Positions 32,686 to 41,726 of a stretch of 64,000 nt of DNA are shown piece after piece. Location: contig NZ_AOHX01000037.1 of assembly GCF_000337735.1 (NCBI RefSeq), positions 62,001 through 126,000 of the forward strand. The letters run 5' to 3'. Origin of the DNA: Natronorubrum sulfidifaciens JCM 14089 (GTDB lineage: Archaea > Halobacteriota > Halobacteria > Halobacteriales > Natrialbaceae). The notes below the pieces were generated by a model. It had not been told where the DNA came from. It saw only the letters and a program-made list of their open reading frames with translations, and did no database searches. The stretch's first letter is position 1. The number at the start of each line of letters is the position of its first letter. Position numbers and translations under genes: made by a program.

Positions 32686-33813
32686 CTATAGGTCACCGAT
32701 GTTGTACTCGATATCGTTCGCTTCGTGAATCTGCAGGACTGGATGGTGGTGCGTAGCGTAGTCGAACTCGATAAACTCGTTTTGCTCGGTCTGGGTTTCG
32801 ATCGATGTCCCGGAGTAATCGTACTCGAGGTGGGCGGCTTTGATTCCCTCGACAAGGTCGGGGTGAAGCCGATAGTGATAACAGGACGGTTGGGAGGCAA
32901 ACGGTGGACTCATCCAAATACACCGAAGTCGTGTCGGATCGAAGTTCCCCGACGTAACGAAGTCACCGTACGAACTACTCGCGATCATCCCCGCGTCGTA
33001 GTCGCCGATGTCAACGCCACGGACGCTGTTGTTGTGATCACCGGAAAACTGAATCTCGTAGTCTTCGCCGGGGATAATTCCTTCCTCGGGCATCAGTGCC
33101 ATCGGTGCAAGATGGCCCGAGTTCGAGGTGTCATGGGCGTGCGCGACGACCTTGCCACGCAAATCATCCAGTTCGGTAATCTCTTCGTTGTCTCGCTGGG
33201 CACAGACCCACAGCCGATAGCCGAACGTCCCCTCTTTGACCAACATCCCGAACGGGACGGCTCCGGCAATATTGACGGCGTAGGGAACCGTCCCCGCACT
33301 GAACGTCGAGAGATGCAGTCTGTCGGACCGCATTGCCTCTACTTGCGCTGCACTGCTATCGAGGACGGTGAAATCGACATTACGGCCGGTTTCGGCTTCG
33401 ATGTTCTCGACGAGTGGATCCATCGCGTCGGCGTAAATCGTCGCGGCCGACTCCCCCGATCCGAACGCGAAGTTGATCGTATCCGGGTCGAGATACGAAT
33501 CGCTTGATCCAGGCTCCATTACCGGGTTGCCGTAGTGGGGTTGGTCACGGGGCTCGAAGTTCGCGAGTGCCTGTTCGTCCCCTTCGTTGAAGCCGTGATC
33601 AAACAGGACATCGGTCGGTTGTGGAAGCGTCTCGTGAGGATTGTCTGTATCGAAGTCCTGAAATTCGATAGCGTTGCTGCTGCCTGCCCCTCCGTTTCCG
33701 TCGTCGCTATCGGAGACACAGCCCGCAAGAGATGCGATCCCAAACGCGCCACCAGCCATAACAAATCGCCGCCGCGAGAGCGGTACAGTATCTGAATTGA
33801 CGTTTTTGTCCAT
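32686..33813 (-). CDS. phnD: phosphonate-type ABC transporter substrate-binding lipoprotein
   Basis: Extracytoplasmic receptor of the phn importer, 375 residues. It has a twin-arginine lipoprotein signal (SRRRFVMAGGAFGIASLAGC, about residues 13-32), so it is exported folded and lipid-anchored at Cys32. A Gly/Asp/Ser spacer precedes the two-lobed fold. The ligand-binding block HDTSNSGHLAPM fits the TSxSG-type phosphonate site, and FGYRLWVCAQRDNEEITELDDLRGK is typical PhnD. The ATG at 33813 gives this signal. It is first in phnD-phnE-phnC, downstream of an AbrB-PhoU gene on the same strand. Confidence 0.92.
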   Translation of the reverse strand: MDKNVNSDTVPLSRRRFVMAGGAFGIASLAGCVSDSDDGNGGAGSSNAIEFQDFDTDNPHETLPQPTDVLFDHGFNEGDEQALANFEPRDQPHYGNPVMEPGSSDSYLDPDTINFAFGSGESAATIYADAMDPLVENIEAETGRNVDFTVLDSSAAQVEAMRSDRLHLSTFSAGTVPYAVNIAGAVPFGMLVKEGTFGYRLWVCAQRDNEEITELDDLRGKVVAHAHDTSNSGHLAPMALMPEEGIIPGEDYEIQFSGDHNNSVRGVDIGDYDAGMIASSSYGDFVTSGNFDPTRLRCIWMSPPFASQPSCYHYRLHPDLVEGIKAAHLEYDYSGTSIETQTEQNEFIEFDYATHHHPVLQIHEANDIEYNIGDL

Positions 33814-34216
33814 TGTACAATCATCCCTGCTGCCGTTCCAAAAGTGAAGGTTGCTATGAGATGGATAGACAGCCACGTGTTTCGACGTCTCTCTCGGGAG
33901 AAATCCGGAGAAAAATGTACGGCTCATACGCTTGTTAGAGTACTGACTGTCCGCGGTGTCCGAGCGGTTTCGTGGACAGGATTCCGTTGAACTCCAAGAT
34001 TGATTCGCTTGTGAACTACCCCCGCCTACTCACTCGTGGTGGCTAGGTTATCGTCTACAAACTCGGATTCCTCATTCGTTTCAGAAAGCCGCCTCAATAA
34101 CCGCTGCTATCACGCGGTTTCTCTCTTAGCTAAAAGCGAGACGTGATCGAAAAGCGGGACAACCGTAGGTTCAGTTGCTATCGCGGACGTCCATCTGAAC
34201 CGAATTAATCGAACGT
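33814..34216. other. intergenic region between the AbrB-PhoU gene and phnD
   Basis: No gene is visible. It should hold the minus-strand promoter of phnD near its left edge (ACTTTTGGA about 30 bases upstream of the ATG). A hairpin AACCGC-9 nt-GCGGTT lies at 34099-34119, followed by a CT-rich run, and may end transcription of the AbrB-PhoU gene. A sequence at 34008-34049 resembles an IS200/IS605 element end. Confidence 0.5.
34008..34049. mobile_element. possible remnant of an IS200/IS605-type end
   Basis: CTTGTGAACTACCCCCGCCTAC, continuing to CACTCGTGGTGGCTAG, resembles, from memory, the subterminal hairpin at the end of haloarchaeal IS1341-type elements (GTGAACTACCCC..C followed by a G-rich arm and GGCT). 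No transposase or second end is visible, so this is at best a scar. Confidence 0.25.
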
Positions 34217-35212
34217 CTACGGCCGTGGTGCTGCCTTCTGCAGCGCCGTCTCGGCGATATTGCCGCCGTAGTCGGCGCTCCGGGAGAGCGAGTCGAGGAT
34301 CAGCCCCAGCGACTGGGCCTGTACGGGATCGAGTTCACGGAGCATATCGTCGATGGTTCGGGTGTGCTCGTCGATATCCAGCACCGACTCGAGGGCGTCG
34401 TGGCTCAGGTCGGTCGCCTCGGCGCTGTCGTCGGCGAACAGCGCATCGAGGGATTTCTCGAGGATCGTCGCCGTATCGGCGTGGAGTTCGAGCAACGCGT
34501 CGGCGACGTCTTCGGGAACGTCGCCGAGTTTGCGCGCGAGTTGGCTGATCTTGACGGCGTGGTCGGCGACCCGCTCGAGCTGGCGGGCACTCGAGTGATA
34601 ATCGAAACAGTCCTCGCGGGAGACGCCAAGCGACTCCGCGGCCCGTGGCGAGCGCAGCGTCGCCCGGAAGATCCGCGAGACGACGAGCCAGAGTCGGTCG
34701 ACGTCGTCGTCGCGTTCGACCACGTCGATGGCGCGTTCGTCGTCATTCTCGACGAGCGCGTGGATGGCGTCCTCGAGCATCGAGGTCGCGATCAGGCGCA
34801 TTCGCGTAACGGCGTTGACGATCGACAGCTCCGAGGAGTCCAGCAGGTCCTGGACGACGACGCAGTCGGCCGACTCCTCGACGACTTCGACGCCGATCAG
34901 CCCCTGAATCGCACTGCGGATCGCCCGCCGTTGTGCCGTTGTGATCCGGCCGGCCTCGAGGCGGATGATATCGAACCCACTGACGTACATCGTCAGGACA
35001 GCACGGGTGAGTTGCTCGTCCTCGAGGACGGAGACGTCGAGTTGTCCCTCCTGATGATCGGTCTCACGCTGTGGCGTGACGAGCAACATATCGTCTTCAG
35101 CATAGATTTCGACGGTTGCACCACTGCTGATGTCGTTGTCGATGGCCCACGTCTTCGGAAGTGAGACGGTGTACGTCGAGCCACCGGTCACCTGGACCTT
35201 GCGTGTCTCCAT
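34217..35212 (-). CDS. AbrB-type DNA-binding domain fused to PhoU domains (phosphate regulator)
   Basis: Phosphate-related regulator of 331 residues. An N-terminal SpoVT/AbrB swapped-hairpin domain (VQVTGGSTYTVSLPKTWAIDNDI and VEIYAEDDMLLVTP, about residues 7-52) is followed by two PhoU-like helical repeats. The second contains YHSSARQLERVADHAVKISQLARKLGD and SRSADYGGNIAETALQ. Such AbrB-PhoU proteins are common in haloarchaea and are thought to regulate phosphate genes. The TATA-like AATATAAA centred about 26 bases upstream supports the ATG at 35212. It is divergent from pstS and upstream of phnD. Confidence 0.9.
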   Translation of the reverse strand: METRKVQVTGGSTYTVSLPKTWAIDNDISSGATVEIYAEDDMLLVTPQRETDHQEGQLDVSVLEDEQLTRAVLTMYVSGFDIIRLEAGRITTAQRRAIRSAIQGLIGVEVVEESADCVVVQDLLDSSELSIVNAVTRMRLIATSMLEDAIHALVENDDERAIDVVERDDDVDRLWLVVSRIFRATLRSPRAAESLGVSREDCFDYHSSARQLERVADHAVKISQLARKLGDVPEDVADALLELHADTATILEKSLDALFADDSAEATDLSHDALESVLDIDEHTRTIDDMLRELDPVQAQSLGLILDSLSRSADYGGNIAETALQKAAPRP

Positions 35213-35620
35213 AGGGCACGATTTCGATGACGGGAATATAAATCTACTCGAATCTATAGAGGGATTTCCAGAGGGCGCTATTAGCGCTTCAGAAAGGCGT
35301 AAAGTCCGGTATCTTGCGAACAGACAAACATAGGTGTATAGTACAATTCGTAGTGTTCTATAGAACTATATACTTATCTGTGCCGTGAATGATGAGCCAT
35401 CAAAGTCACCGAAACCGCGAGAGAATTGCCTTCGAAGATGATTCGAATCAGCTGCGGAACCGGACGCGAATAACTTGAACTGGCCGAATATCCGTTTTAC
35501 TGGCTGTTTTCAGCGGCACCGCTCGATCTATGGTCGTCTACATAGGCGTCTATTGATGTACGAGATAAGATATATAGATATTAGCACCCTCTTTATATGG
35601 CTGTCCCAATCGATCGGGTG
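35213..35620. promoter_or_regulatory. divergent promoter region of phoU-type gene and pst operon
   Basis: No gene lies in this AT-rich stretch. Two TCTATAGA palindromes (35253-35260 and within the perfect 12-mer GTTCTATAGAAC at 35355-35366) are separated by about 100 bases, which is suggestive of a shared regulator site. AATATAAA at 35235-35242 serves the minus gene. ATATATAG near 35570 and TTTATAT at 35592-35598 are candidate TATA boxes for pstS. Confidence 0.55.
35592..35598 (+). promoter_or_regulatory. TATA-like box that fixes the preferred pstS start
   Basis: TTTATAT is centred 26 bases before the ATG at 35621, supporting a leaderless start there. An alternative ATG at 35597 has ATATATAG centred about 25 bases upstream. 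Confidence 0.5.
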
Positions 35621-36652
35621 ATGACGGACAACACGTCCGAAGGCGACCAGACCGGGTTTGCATCGCGACGAACGTTCCTCGCCGGCGCGAGCATGGCGGG
35701 GCTGACCGCACTCGCGGGCTGTATGGGTGGTGACGATAGCGACCTGTCCGGAACGATCGACGCATCCGGGTCGAACACGGTCGCACCGATCACCTCGTGG
35801 GCCGGCGAGAACTTCGAAAACGAGTACCCGAGCGTCTTGGTCGACGTTGCACCGGAGGGAACCGGAGCCGGCTTTCAGGAGTTCTGCCGGGCCAACTCCG
35901 ACTATCAGAGTGCGAGCCGTCAGATCACCGAGGAAGAAATCGGCCTCTGTGAGGAAAACGATGTCAACTACGGTTTCCTCGAGGTCGGCCTCGACGGGCT
36001 CGCAGTCGTGAAAAACTCCGAGAACACCTGGCTCGAGGAGATCACTCTCGAGGAACTCAAGCTGATCTGGGAGTTCGAGGCGACCGGCGAGATTACCCAC
36101 TGGAGTGACGTTCGCGACGAGTGGCCCGACGAGGAGATGCAGCTGCACGCCCGCGACAGCGCGTCGGGGACGTTCGATTACTTTACCGAGAATATCTGTG
36201 GCGAGCGCGGCAACATCCGTGACGACTACTCCGCGACCAGCCAGACCAACGAGATCATGGCTGCGGTCGCGGACAACGAACACGGCTTCGGCTGGGGTGG
36301 ACTGGGTTACCTGCGTGAGATCGAAGACGACCAGCCGATCGAGGCCGTCCCAGTCGAGAGCGACAGCGAAGACGGCTTCTACCTCCCGACAGAGGAAAAC
36401 ATCGAGGACGGACTGTACTCGCCGCTGGCTCGTCCGCTGTTCGCCTTCGTCAGCATGGCGAGCCTCGAGGAACGAACCGACCTCATCGGCTCGTTCGCAC
36501 GCTTTTACACCAACGACGCACAGCAGTTCGCCCGCGACGAGGGCTTCTATGCGGCTCCCGACGACGTGACCGACGAGAACCACGAGAAGATCGACGAGTG
36601 GCTCGAGGAGGTCGACGCGTCGCCAGATGACCTCACCGTACAGCGCGCATAA
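35621..36652 (+). CDS. pstS: phosphate ABC transporter substrate-binding lipoprotein
   Basis: High-affinity phosphate receptor, 343 residues from the preferred ATG at 35621 (351 from 35597). A twin-arginine lipoprotein signal, SRRTFLAGASMAGLTALAGC, ends at the lipid-anchored Cys. The mature domain has the PstS phosphate loop blocks IDASGSNTVAPI, EGTGAGFQEFC and RDSASGTFDYFTENI. It is first of pstS-pstC-pstA-pstB-phoU on the plus strand. Expression on phosphate shortage is expected from the family and from the palindromic divergent promoter. Confidence 0.94.
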   Translation: MTDNTSEGDQTGFASRRTFLAGASMAGLTALAGCMGGDDSDLSGTIDASGSNTVAPITSWAGENFENEYPSVLVDVAPEGTGAGFQEFCRANSDYQSASRQITEEEIGLCEENDVNYGFLEVGLDGLAVVKNSENTWLEEITLEELKLIWEFEATGEITHWSDVRDEWPDEEMQLHARDSASGTFDYFTENICGERGNIRDDYSATSQTNEIMAAVADNEHGFGWGGLGYLREIEDDQPIEAVPVESDSEDGFYLPTEENIEDGLYSPLARPLFAFVSMASLEERTDLIGSFARFYTNDAQQFARDEGFYAAPDDVTDENHEKIDEWLEEVDASPDDLTVQRA

Positions 36653-36667
36653 GCCTCGAGGCATCCA

Positions 36668-37669
36668 ATGAGCACTGAATCACACCACGAGTCAGGAGCC
36701 GGGATCAGCGGCGATGGACCCGTGCAGGCCGATAACGAGGCCAATCGTCGTGCTCGTCGCATCCTCTTTGGCTGTGCGACGATCACGGTCCTGACGACGC
36801 TTGCGATCTTTTTCGTCCTGATCGACAACGCGGCGAGTTACTTCTTCGGCGCGAAGCTGACCGAGATGCTCATGGGAGCAAGCCCCGAGCAGACGGTTAC
36901 GTTCACCGAGTTCTTCACCGGAACGCGGTGGGCACCCGACCACGCGACGCCGGCTCACGGCGCGATTCCGATCATCTTCGGGACCCTCGCGATCACGGTC
37001 GGCGCGGCGTTTGTCTCGATCCCGATCGGGACGGCGACCGCGATCTACCTCTCGGAGTACGCCCCCGACAGCGTCCGCTCGAAACTCAAACCGACCCTCG
37101 AAATTCTCGCCGGAATCCCAACGATCGTCTACGGTTACTTCGCGATCGCTTTCATCAACCCGGTTCTCGTCGCCCCGATCGCGTCTGCGCTGTTCGGCAT
37201 CAACATGGGTCGATACAGTCTGCTCTCGGGAATGCTGGTCGTCGGCATCATGACGATCCCGATGGTCTCCTCGATCAGTGAGGACGCCATGTCGGCCGTC
37301 CCGGACGAGCTCAGAAACGGCGCGTACGCCCTCGGCGCGACGAAGTTCAACGTCTCGACGCGGATCGTGCTTCCGGCGTCGATCTCGGGCGTCTTCGCGT
37401 CGTACATCCTCGCCGTCTCTCGAGCGATCGGTGAGACGATGGCGGTTACGCTCGCGGCCGGGTTCACCGCGAATCTCACCGCCAACCCCTTCGGCGAGAT
37501 CATGACGATGACGGCGTACATGGTGAAGATGGCACGCGGGACGACCGCGGTGGGCACCGTCGAGTATCAGTCGCTGTTCGCCGTCGGCTTACTGCTGTTC
37601 GTCATGACACTCACGATGAATCTGCTTAACGACTGGTTCAAACGCCGCTTCCAGGAGGAGTACCGATGA
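36668..37669 (+). CDS. pstC: phosphate ABC transporter permease PstC
   Basis: Membrane subunit of the phosphate importer, 333 residues. An acidic cytoplasmic N-terminus of about 30 residues is followed by a first membrane segment (about 34-56), then a periplasmic loop and the five-segment permease core. The EAA-type coupling loop reads LRNGAYALGATKFNVSTRIVLPAS. It starts 15 bases after pstS, and its stop overlaps the pstA start (ATGA). The length and order are normal for the family. Confidence 0.95.
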   Translation: MSTESHHESGAGISGDGPVQADNEANRRARRILFGCATITVLTTLAIFFVLIDNAASYFFGAKLTEMLMGASPEQTVTFTEFFTGTRWAPDHATPAHGAIPIIFGTLAITVGAAFVSIPIGTATAIYLSEYAPDSVRSKLKPTLEILAGIPTIVYGYFAIAFINPVLVAPIASALFGINMGRYSLLSGMLVVGIMTIPMVSSISEDAMSAVPDELRNGAYALGATKFNVSTRIVLPASISGVFASYILAVSRAIGETMAVTLAAGFTANLTANPFGEIMTMTAYMVKMARGTTAVGTVEYQSLFAVGLLLFVMTLTMNLLNDWFKRRFQEEYR

Positions 37670-38565
37670 GCACCGATACCGACACCGATCTGTTCAGCGA
37701 CGTCGACCTCAGCTGGGAGCACCTGAAGAACCGACTCTTCCTCGGGGTCATCTTCGCTGCGTCGATGTTCGGCGTCGTCATGCTCGCACTCTTGCTGTTC
37801 GACGTCGCCACCGACTTCTACGTCGGACTGACCGAGTACAACATCAGTCTGGTCGATTTCTTCACCCGGGACGGCTCCCGGCGTGAAGAGTTATCCGGCT
37901 TCAGAGGTGCGATCGTCGCCTCGATCATGCTGATGGTCCTCGTCACGATTCTGTCGTTTTTCGTCGGCGTCGGCACGGCGATCTACTTGGAGGAGTACGC
38001 ACCCGACAACAGAATCACTCGCCTCATCGAGGCGAACCTGGCGAACCTTGCGGGCGTCCCGTCGATCGTCTACGGCCTGCTCGGGCTGGCGGCGTTCGTC
38101 AACGGGATCGGGATGGGCCCGATCTTACTCGCCGGGGCGATCGCCCTCGCCTTGCTCGTGATGCCGATCATCATCGTCTCTGCACAGGAGGCGATTCGGT
38201 CGGTTCCCGACGGCGTCCGTAACGGCTCGTATGCGACCGGCGCGACGAAGTGGCAGACAGTCCGTCGGGTCGTCCTGCCGGCGGCGATCCCCGGTATCAT
38301 GACCGGGACGATTCTGGCGCTCGCCCGCGCGATCGGTGAGACGGCCCCGCTGATCATGGTCGGGGCGATCTTCATCAACCGGATGCCCTACGGGCCGTTC
38401 GACCGCTTTAGCGCGATGCCGACGACGATCTACAACTGGGCGAACGAGCCGAGCCAGCACTTCATCCACCTCGCTGCGGTCGGCATCGTCGTATTGCTCG
38501 CGTTCCTGTTCGTCATGAACGGGGTCGCGATGTACATCCGACACAAGTACGAGACGGAGGTATGA
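37666..38565 (+). CDS. pstA: phosphate ABC transporter permease PstA
   Basis: Partner permease of PstC, 299 residues. An N-terminal acidic stretch (about 20 residues) precedes the first membrane segment near 27-48. The coupling loop reads [28 protein letters not shown]. Conserved blocks are [25 protein letters not shown] and [17 protein letters not shown]. It is translated from an ATG that overlaps the pstC stop by four bases. pstB follows one base after its stop. Confidence 0.95.
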   Translation: MSTDTDTDLFSDVDLSWEHLKNRLFLGVIFAASMFGVVMLALLLFDVATDFYVGLTEYNISLVDFFTRDGSRREELSGFRGAIVASIMLMVLVTILSFFVGVGTAIYLEEYAPDNRITRLIEANLANLAGVPSIVYGLLGLAAFVNGIGMGPILLAGAIALALLVMPIIIVSAQEAIRSVPDGVRNGSYATGATKWQTVRRVVLPAAIPGIMTGTILALARAIGETAPLIMVGAIFINRMPYGPFDRFSAMPTTIYNWANEPSQHFIHLAAVGIVVLLAFLFVMNGVAMYIRHKYETEV

Positions 38566-38566
38566 C

Positions 38567-39403
38567 ATGTCCACGAAAGACGCAGATCAATCGCTGATCA
38601 CGACCGACGTACAGACCGGGTCCAGAGACCGAACCGACCGCACACACGAGACCGTCGTGAAAGCCCGCAACCTCGACGTCTACTACGGCGACGAGCAGGC
38701 GATCTCGGGCGTCTCGATGGATATCCCCGAACACGAGGTCACCGCGATCATCGGCCCCTCGGGCTGTGGGAAGTCGACGTTCCTACGCTCGATCAACCGG
38801 ATGAACGACCAGATCGACGTCTGTCGCGTCGAGGGCGACCTCTCTTTCCACGGGAAGAACGTCTACGACGAGGACGTCGACCCTGTCGCCTTGCGTCGGA
38901 AGGTCGGGCAGGTCTTCCAGAAACCCAACCCCTTCCCCAAGTCGATCTACGACAACGTTGCTTACGGGCTGCGTATCCAGGGGAAAGCCGACGAGGTCGA
39001 TCTCGACGACGCCGTCGAGCGCGCCCTTCGCGGGGCGGCCCTGTGGGACGAAGTGAAGGACAAACTCGACTCCTCGGGACTCGATCTCTCTGGTGGCCAA
39101 CAGCAGCGCCTGTGTATCGCCCGTGCGATCGCACCCGACCCCGAGGTCATCCTGATGGACGAACCGACCTCGGCGCTCGACCCCGTCGCCGCCTCGAAGA
39201 TCGAGGACTTGATCGACGAACTCGTCGAGGAGTACACGGTCATCATCGTCACCCACAACATGCAACAGGCCGCCCGCATCTCCGATCAGACGGCCGTCTT
39301 CCTCACCGGCGGCGAACTCGTCGAGTTCGACGAGACGGCAACCATCTTCGAAGACCCCGACGACGACCGCGTCGAGGACTACATCACCGGCAAGTTTGGA
39401 TAA
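38567..39403 (+). CDS. pstB: phosphate ABC transporter ATP-binding protein PstB
   Basis: ATPase of the phosphate importer, 278 residues. An N-terminal tail of about 30 acidic residues precedes the ABC core. Walker A is GPSGCGKS (about 65-72), the Q-loop is [18 protein letters not shown], the signature is [14 protein letters not shown], Walker B is [13 protein letters not shown] and the switch is [26 protein letters not shown] near the end is typical PstB. It is coupled to pstA and followed 2 bases after its stop by phoU. Confidence 0.97.
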   Translation: MSTKDADQSLITTDVQTGSRDRTDRTHETVVKARNLDVYYGDEQAISGVSMDIPEHEVTAIIGPSGCGKSTFLRSINRMNDQIDVCRVEGDLSFHGKNVYDEDVDPVALRRKVGQVFQKPNPFPKSIYDNVAYGLRIQGKADEVDLDDAVERALRGAALWDEVKDKLDSSGLDLSGGQQQRLCIARAIAPDPEVILMDEPTSALDPVAASKIEDLIDELVEEYTVIIVTHNMQQAARISDQTAVFLTGGELVEFDETATIFEDPDDDRVEDYITGKFG

Positions 39404-39405
39404 CC

Positions 39406-40083
39406 ATGGCACGAACTGACTACCAACACCAACTCGAGCAACTGCGCGAGGACGTCCTCGAGATGAGTGCTCTCGTCTGCCAGCGGCTCCGCCGGGCACT
39501 CGAGGCCCTCGAGACCAAAGACACCGCCCTCGCCGAGGGAATCATCACGGGCGACCACGAGATCAACCAGCTCTATCTCGATCTCGAGCAGCAATGTATC
39601 GAACTGCTCGCCTTGCAACAGCCCGTCGCGGGCGATCTGCGATTCGTCGCGGCCTCGTTCAAGATCATCACCGACCTCGAGCGAATCGGCGATCTCGCGG
39701 TCAATCTGGCGGAGTACACCAAGCAGGCCGAACGGGAGCGCTACTCAGAGATCGACATCGACTACATCGGGACACAGACCGTCGAGATGGTCGAGACGGC
39801 GATGGAGGCGTACGCGACCGACGACGTGGCGGCGACCCACGAGATTGCGGCGACGGACGACGAGGTCGACACGCTCTGTGAAGGTGCAAGCGAAGTCGTC
39901 GTCCGAGACCTCCTCGAGGCCGAGACGACGTCGATCGACGAACTGACCGATGACGCGCTGCTCGAGGACGTCTCGCGGATGCTGTTGACGATCCGTGATC
40001 TCGAGCGGGTGGGCGATCACGCCGTGAATATCGCTGCTCGAACGCTGTACATGGTCGAAAACGACGACGAACTGATCTACTGA
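39406..40083 (+). CDS. phoU: phosphate signalling complex protein PhoU
   Basis: A 225-residue PhoU made of two three-helix repeats, with metal-cluster motifs E..D.INQLYLDLEQQCIELLALQQPVAGDLRFV and FKIITDLERIGDLAVNLAEYT in the first half, and LLTIRDLERVGDHAVNIAARTLYMV in the second. There is no DNA-binding domain, unlike the AbrB-PhoU gene at 34217. PhoU represses the Pst system and its signalling when phosphate is plentiful. It is the last complete gene of the pst operon. A truncated AbrB-type ORF begins directly after its stop. Confidence 0.96.
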   Translation: MARTDYQHQLEQLREDVLEMSALVCQRLRRALEALETKDTALAEGIITGDHEINQLYLDLEQQCIELLALQQPVAGDLRFVAASFKIITDLERIGDLAVNLAEYTKQAERERYSEIDIDYIGTQTVEMVETAMEAYATDDVAATHEIAATDDEVDTLCEGASEVVVRDLLEAETTSIDELTDDALLEDVSRMLLTIRDLERVGDHAVNIAARTLYMVENDDELIY

Positions 40084-40581
40084 ATGCGTCAACGACGCTC
40101 GGCCGACGACATGACCGTTCCCGTCGAACGCAAGCTCCAGCTGACCGGCAACTCCACGTTCGTCGTCTCGCTCCCGAAAGCGTGGGCGACGGCACAGAAC
40201 CTCGAGTCCGGGATGTCGATGTATCTGTATCCGGCCGACGACCGAGTCGCCGCTACACCGGAGCGCGTCTCGACGCAGGGTCGGGCGGTGACGATCGACG
40301 CGCGGACGGACACCAGCGACGGCGTGGAACGACAGGTTCGGGCGGCGTACGCCGCGGGAGACGATCTTTCAACCGTGTCTCTGCCGAGTCTTTCTGCTGA
40401 AACGACTTGCCGTCCAGAACTCGTTGTCGCCACTACTTCGCGGTCAGCACGTAGCCGTCGACACGCGACAGCGTCCGCTCGAGGCGCTCGCCGTATGCGG
40501 CGAAGGCGGCGAGTACCGGGTACGACCACTCACACCCGCCATAACAGTAACGTTCGAACAGCCCGCTCTCGGCGATCGTGA
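40084..40581 (+). pseudogene. truncated AbrB/PhoU-type regulator
   Basis: The first 60 or so residues are a good SpoVT/AbrB domain (VERKLQLTGNSTFVVSLPKAWATAQNLESGMSMYLYPADDRV), like the N-terminus of the AbrB-PhoU gene at 34217. Likeness continues weakly to about residue 100 (VERQVRAAYAAGDDLSTVS) and then turns into Arg/Ser-rich shadow sequence that overlaps the opposite gene at 40433. The PhoU half is missing, so this looks like a gene cut off at its 3' end. It starts at the ATG right after the phoU stop; an ATG at 40111 is the alternative. A functional small AbrB protein is possible. Confidence 0.65.
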
Positions 40582-41242
40582 GCTGTCGCCGCCGCCAGAT
40601 CGTCTCCTGTCGGGCAGCAACGAACTCGTCACACCGGACTCGAAGCGCCTCGAGTCGCGCTCTTGTCAGCCGAAGCGCGTTGAACTCGAGTTGTGCCAGC
40701 GGCTGTGCGCGCAGCGACTCGAGATCCGCATGGAGTGTGTCGAGGGTTCGGCCGGCCGCCTCGAGTTCAGTCCGTTCGTCCTCGATGGCGTCGATGAGCT
40801 GTGTTCGGGCGTCGACGGCGTGCTCGGTTGCCATGAGCACCGATTGTTTGACCGACGCATGGAACTGCGACTCCTGTTCGATCGCTGCTGCCAGCGCCGC
40901 GCCGAGCTCGCCAGCCATGTGTTCGTGGCAGGGTTCGGCGTACACCTCGTCGTAGTGGGGGACAGCAACCACCGTCTCACGATAGGCGTTGGAAATCGAC
41001 TCGAGGCCGCTCGGCTGCGGCGTCGTCGAGCAGGTTCGGACCGACACCTGCGGTCCGGCTGCGTGCGATTCGACTGCGGTCGGCTGGGGGGCCGTCTCGA
41101 GTCCCACGACACGCGCCCGAAACCGTTTGAACGCCCGTCGTTCGTCGCTCAACTGAGTGTGCTCTCGCTCGAGTGTCGCTGTTGCCGACTCGAGAACGGC
41201 CGATCGCATTGCGGACACAGCCGGAACAGGGGATCGATGCAC
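40433..41242 (-). CDS. conserved haloarchaeal coiled-coil protein (DUF7260-like)
   Basis: A 269-residue protein recognised from memory as a haloarchaeal family (DUF7260). A long coiled-coil-like region (about 115-215, with repeats such as LEAAGRTLDTLHADLESLRAQPLAQLEF) precedes a Cys-containing end (LFERYCYGGCEWSYPVLAAFAAYGERL). The start is GTG at 41242; an ATG at 41209 is the other option. It is convergent with the truncated AbrB-type gene, overlapping its shadow end. Function unknown. Confidence 0.65.
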   Translation of the reverse strand: MHRSPVPAVSAMRSAVLESATATLEREHTQLSDERRAFKRFRARVVGLETAPQPTAVESHAAGPQVSVRTCSTTPQPSGLESISNAYRETVVAVPHYDEVYAEPCHEHMAGELGAALAAAIEQESQFHASVKQSVLMATEHAVDARTQLIDAIEDERTELEAAGRTLDTLHADLESLRAQPLAQLEFNALRLTRARLEALRVRCDEFVAARQETIWRRRQLTIAESGLFERYCYGGCEWSYPVLAAFAAYGERLERTLSRVDGYVLTAK

Positions 41243-41501
41243 CGTAACTCCCGCTAATAGCTCTCTTGGCCGGTACGATGGCGCTCTGCGCCGACGGGAG
41301 CGATACCGAGGGGAACGTACCGCTATGGAATCGACACCCGAGGGTTGTGACGACGATGTGCCGCCTCAAGTATCGTGTGCGCTCGGCTCCCAGTCGATAC
41401 TGACCCCCTCGAGGGAGTATGGAGTCCTCAGTACGGCACTTAGCAGCGGTTTTGGTGGGTCCCGATCACGTAGTAGCTACCGTGTCCGAGGGTACCAACT
41501 C

Positions 41502-41726
41502 ATGAGCGGTTCTGCAACCGGCCACGACGACCACGGCATCGGCGATCGATTGGCTACGGCGGCGAATACGGACCACGCACCCGCACTCGAGTGTGTCGTC
41601 GTCCGATATCGGGAGCGGTCGGATCGGTGTACGTTTGCGCCACGCGAGTGTACGGAGGCGGAACAGTTGACGCAGTGGCTTTCCGCCGACATCGACACAG
41701 TCGTTGACCTCGATAACGTCCGATAA
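41502..41726 (+). CDS. small conserved haloarchaeal protein (DUF7511-like)
   Basis: A 74-residue protein with the pattern LECVVVRYRERSDRCTFAPRECTEAEQLTQWLSADIDTVVDLDNVR, recognised from memory as a small haloarchaeal family (DUF7511). Many such proteins are encoded in multiple copies. The ATG at 41502 is preferred; the ORF opens further upstream at 41157 with non-family-like sequence. TAGTAGCTACC about 26 bases upstream may be the promoter. Function unknown. Confidence 0.68.
   Translation: MSGSATGHDDHGIGDRLATAANTDHAPALECVVVRYRERSDRCTFAPRECTEAEQLTQWLSADIDTVVDLDNVR

Noticed and set aside
34099-34119. Hairpin downstream of the AbrB-PhoU gene as a definite terminator
   Set aside because: The stem is only six pairs, and the minus-strand sequence after it has no T-run. 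It is kept as a remark, not as a terminator.
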